Positions 4,989 to 6,229 of a stretch of 6,229 bases of DNA are shown in pieces (positions within the stretch are counted from its first letter, which is position 1; each line of letters begins with the position of its first letter). The position numbers and the translations under genes were made by a program. The notes beneath the pieces are model-generated. The model worked only from the letters and a program-made list of their open reading frames with translations. It was not told the origin of the DNA and ran no database searches. The DNA comes from Lysobacteraceae bacterium (lineage in GTDB: Bacteria; Pseudomonadota; Gammaproteobacteria; Xanthomonadales; Xanthomonadaceae), in contig JAIXTZ010000171.1 of assembly GCA_027483745.1 (NCBI GenBank), positions 1 through 6,229 on the forward strand, given 5' to 3'.

Positions 4989-6229
4989 ATGAGCAACGAT
5001 CTCAAGCGATTCCACGCCACCTTCTTCGAAGAGAGCCGCGAAGGCCTCGAGGTCATGGAGGCCGGCCTGCTCGACCTCGAAGGCGGCCGCGGCAGCGCAG
5101 ACACCATCAACGCCGTGTTCCGAGCGGCGCATTCGATCAAGGGCGGCTCCGCCACCTTCGGCTTCACCAAGGTGGCCGAACTCACGCACGTGCTGGAAAC
5201 GCTGCTCGACGAGCTGCGCGCCGGCAAGCGTCCGCTCACGACCGACGCGATGGACGCCCTGTTGGCCTCCGTCGACGTGCTGCGCGGCCTGCTGAAAGCC
5301 GCCGAGCAGGGCGTACCGCCCGCCGACGATGGCGCGGCCATCGTTGCCCAACTCAATGCGGTGCTCACCGGCAAGGCGACGATCGCCGTCGGGGGCGGCG
5401 CCAAGCCTGCCGCTGCACCGAAGCCGAAGGCGCCCGACCAGTTCGTCATCGCCTTTGCGCCGAAGCCCTCGATGTACATGAGCGGCAACGACCCGCTGCG
5501 GATCATCCGCGAGCTGGCCGAACTGGGTGAGATGAAGGTCGATTGCGATCTTTCCGGCCTGCCGGCCTTTGGCGACCTCGATCCGACCCGGAGCTACCTG
5601 AAGTGGACGCTGACCCTCCCGGGCTCGGCGTCGGAAGCGGTCATCCGCGACGCGTTCTCTTGGGTCGAGGACGAGTGCGATCTCTCGATCAACGGCGACG
5701 GCGCCGCGGCGACCCCGGCACCGGTGGCAGCGGAGCCGGATCCCGCGCCGGCCCCGGCGGCCGTCGCCGTCGAGGCCTCGGCCTCCGCCCCGGCCCCCGT
5801 CGCCGCCGCGACGGCCGCGCCTGCGGCCGGCGGTGGCGCCGCCAACGAGGACGCCTCGATCCGTGTGCAGGCCAGCAAGGTCGACATGCTGATCAACCTC
5901 GTCGGCGAGCTGGTGATCACGCAGGCCATGCTGAAGCAGGTCGGCACCGGCGTCGAAGGCCCGCTTGCCGAGCGCCTGCTCGCCGGGCTGGAAACGTTGG
6001 AGCGCAACACCCGCGACCTGCAGGAAGCCGTCATCAGCGTGCGCATGCTGCCCGTCGATGCGGTGTTCAAGCGCTTCCCGCGCCTGGTGCGCGACCTCGC
6101 CGGCCGCTTGGGCAAGCAGGTGACGCTGAAGACCTTCGGCGAGAGCACCGAGCTCGACAAGGGCCTGATCGAGAAGATCTCCGACCCGATGGTGCACCTC
6201 GTGCGCAACGCCATCGACCACGGCCTCGA
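4989..6229 (+). CDS. cheA: Second chemotaxis histidine kinase CheA, N-terminal part (3' end outside window)
   Basis: 413 residues of a second CheA, cut by the window end. The P1 phosphotransfer domain (about 1-110) has the phosphorylated His48 in FRAAHSIKGGSATFGF, the same number as in E. coli. A short Ala/Lys/Pro linker leads to a P2-like regulator-binding domain at about 150-234 (from QFVIAFAPKPSMYMSGNDPL to WVEDECDLSI). A second Ala/Pro-rich linker (235-285) precedes the P3 dimerisation helices, which begin near residue 290 (SIRVQASKVDMLINLVGELVI). The P4 ATPase domain begins near 351 and stops in the N box HLVRNAIDHGL with Asn407. P5 is not visible. The start is supported by a modest GGGA at 4978-4981 and by P1 beginning immediately. 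A full-length protein would be around 650-700 residues. It is a different paralogue from the CheA at the window start, lying behind its own CheY. Confidence 0.96.
   Translation, partial: MSNDLKRFHATFFEESREGLEVMEAGLLDLEGGRGSADTINAVFRAAHSIKGGSATFGFTKVAELTHVLETLLDELRAGKRPLTTDAMDALLASVDVLRGLLKAAEQGVPPADDGAAIVAQLNAVLTGKATIAVGGGAKPAAAPKPKAPDQFVIAFAPKPSMYMSGNDPLRIIRELAELGEMKVDCDLSGLPAFGDLDPTRSYLKWTLTLPGSASEAVIRDAFSWVEDECDLSINGDGAAATPAPVAAEPDPAPAPAAVAVEASASAPAPVAAATAAPAAGGGAANEDASIRVQASKVDMLINLVGELVITQAMLKQVGTGVEGPLAERLLAGLETLERNTRDLQEAVISVRMLPVDAVFKRFPRLVRDLAGRLGKQVTLKTFGESTELDKGLIEKISDPMVHLVRNAIDHGL

Noticed and set aside
4776..6221. Long open frame of 481 codons on the - strand opposite the second cheA
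   Set aside because: It mirrors the CheA codons in a GC-rich sequence and its translation is His/Arg/Gly/Asp-rich with no recognisable domain. The + strand reads a complete P1-P2-P3 CheA.

Overview
The window is a GC-rich (roughly 70%), densely packed chemotaxis and motility region in which every convincing gene lies on the + strand. Gene content and order (cheA, motC, motD, a ParA-type ATPase, a CheW-like protein) match the flagellar chemotaxis cluster of polarly flagellated Gammaproteobacteria. The GC content, the absence of cheB between cheA and motC, and the following STAS-cheY-cheA block suggest a member of the Xanthomonadales/Lysobacteraceae. That placement is inferred from remembered gene order and composition, not from a search.

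Layout. Module 1 (1-4189) holds the 3' end of a CheA kinase, then motC, motD, a parC-like ATPase and a 364-residue CheW-like protein in the parP position. Gaps are 3 and 10 nt, followed by overlaps of 1 and 4 nt, so this is one translationally coupled operon. Module 2 (4260-6229) holds an 89-residue STAS-domain protein, a CheY and the first 413 residues of a second, different CheA that runs off the window. The two modules are separated by only 70 nt. A run of rare, AT-rich codons at the 3' end of the CheW-like gene may hide a promoter for module 2.

How the genes fit together. MotC and MotD form a torque-generating stator unit. Residues of MotC point to proton coupling. The ParA-type ATPase and the CheW-like protein probably position chemoreceptor arrays at the cell pole and link them to CheA. 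The second CheA has a complete phosphotransfer domain (His48) and a P2 domain, and it lies directly behind a CheY with all catalytic residues. The two probably form a kinase/response-regulator pair.

The most interesting signal is in the CheW-like protein. Its N-terminal extension carries three copies of a 17-residue acidic motif at an exact 40-residue period. The motif resembles the N-terminal CheY-binding peptide of FliM/FliY (LSQ[AD]EIDALL). The copies differ in the DNA almost only at synonymous positions, so the peptide itself appears to be under selection. The hypothesis is that this array-positioning or coupling protein is also a multivalent docking site for a response regulator.
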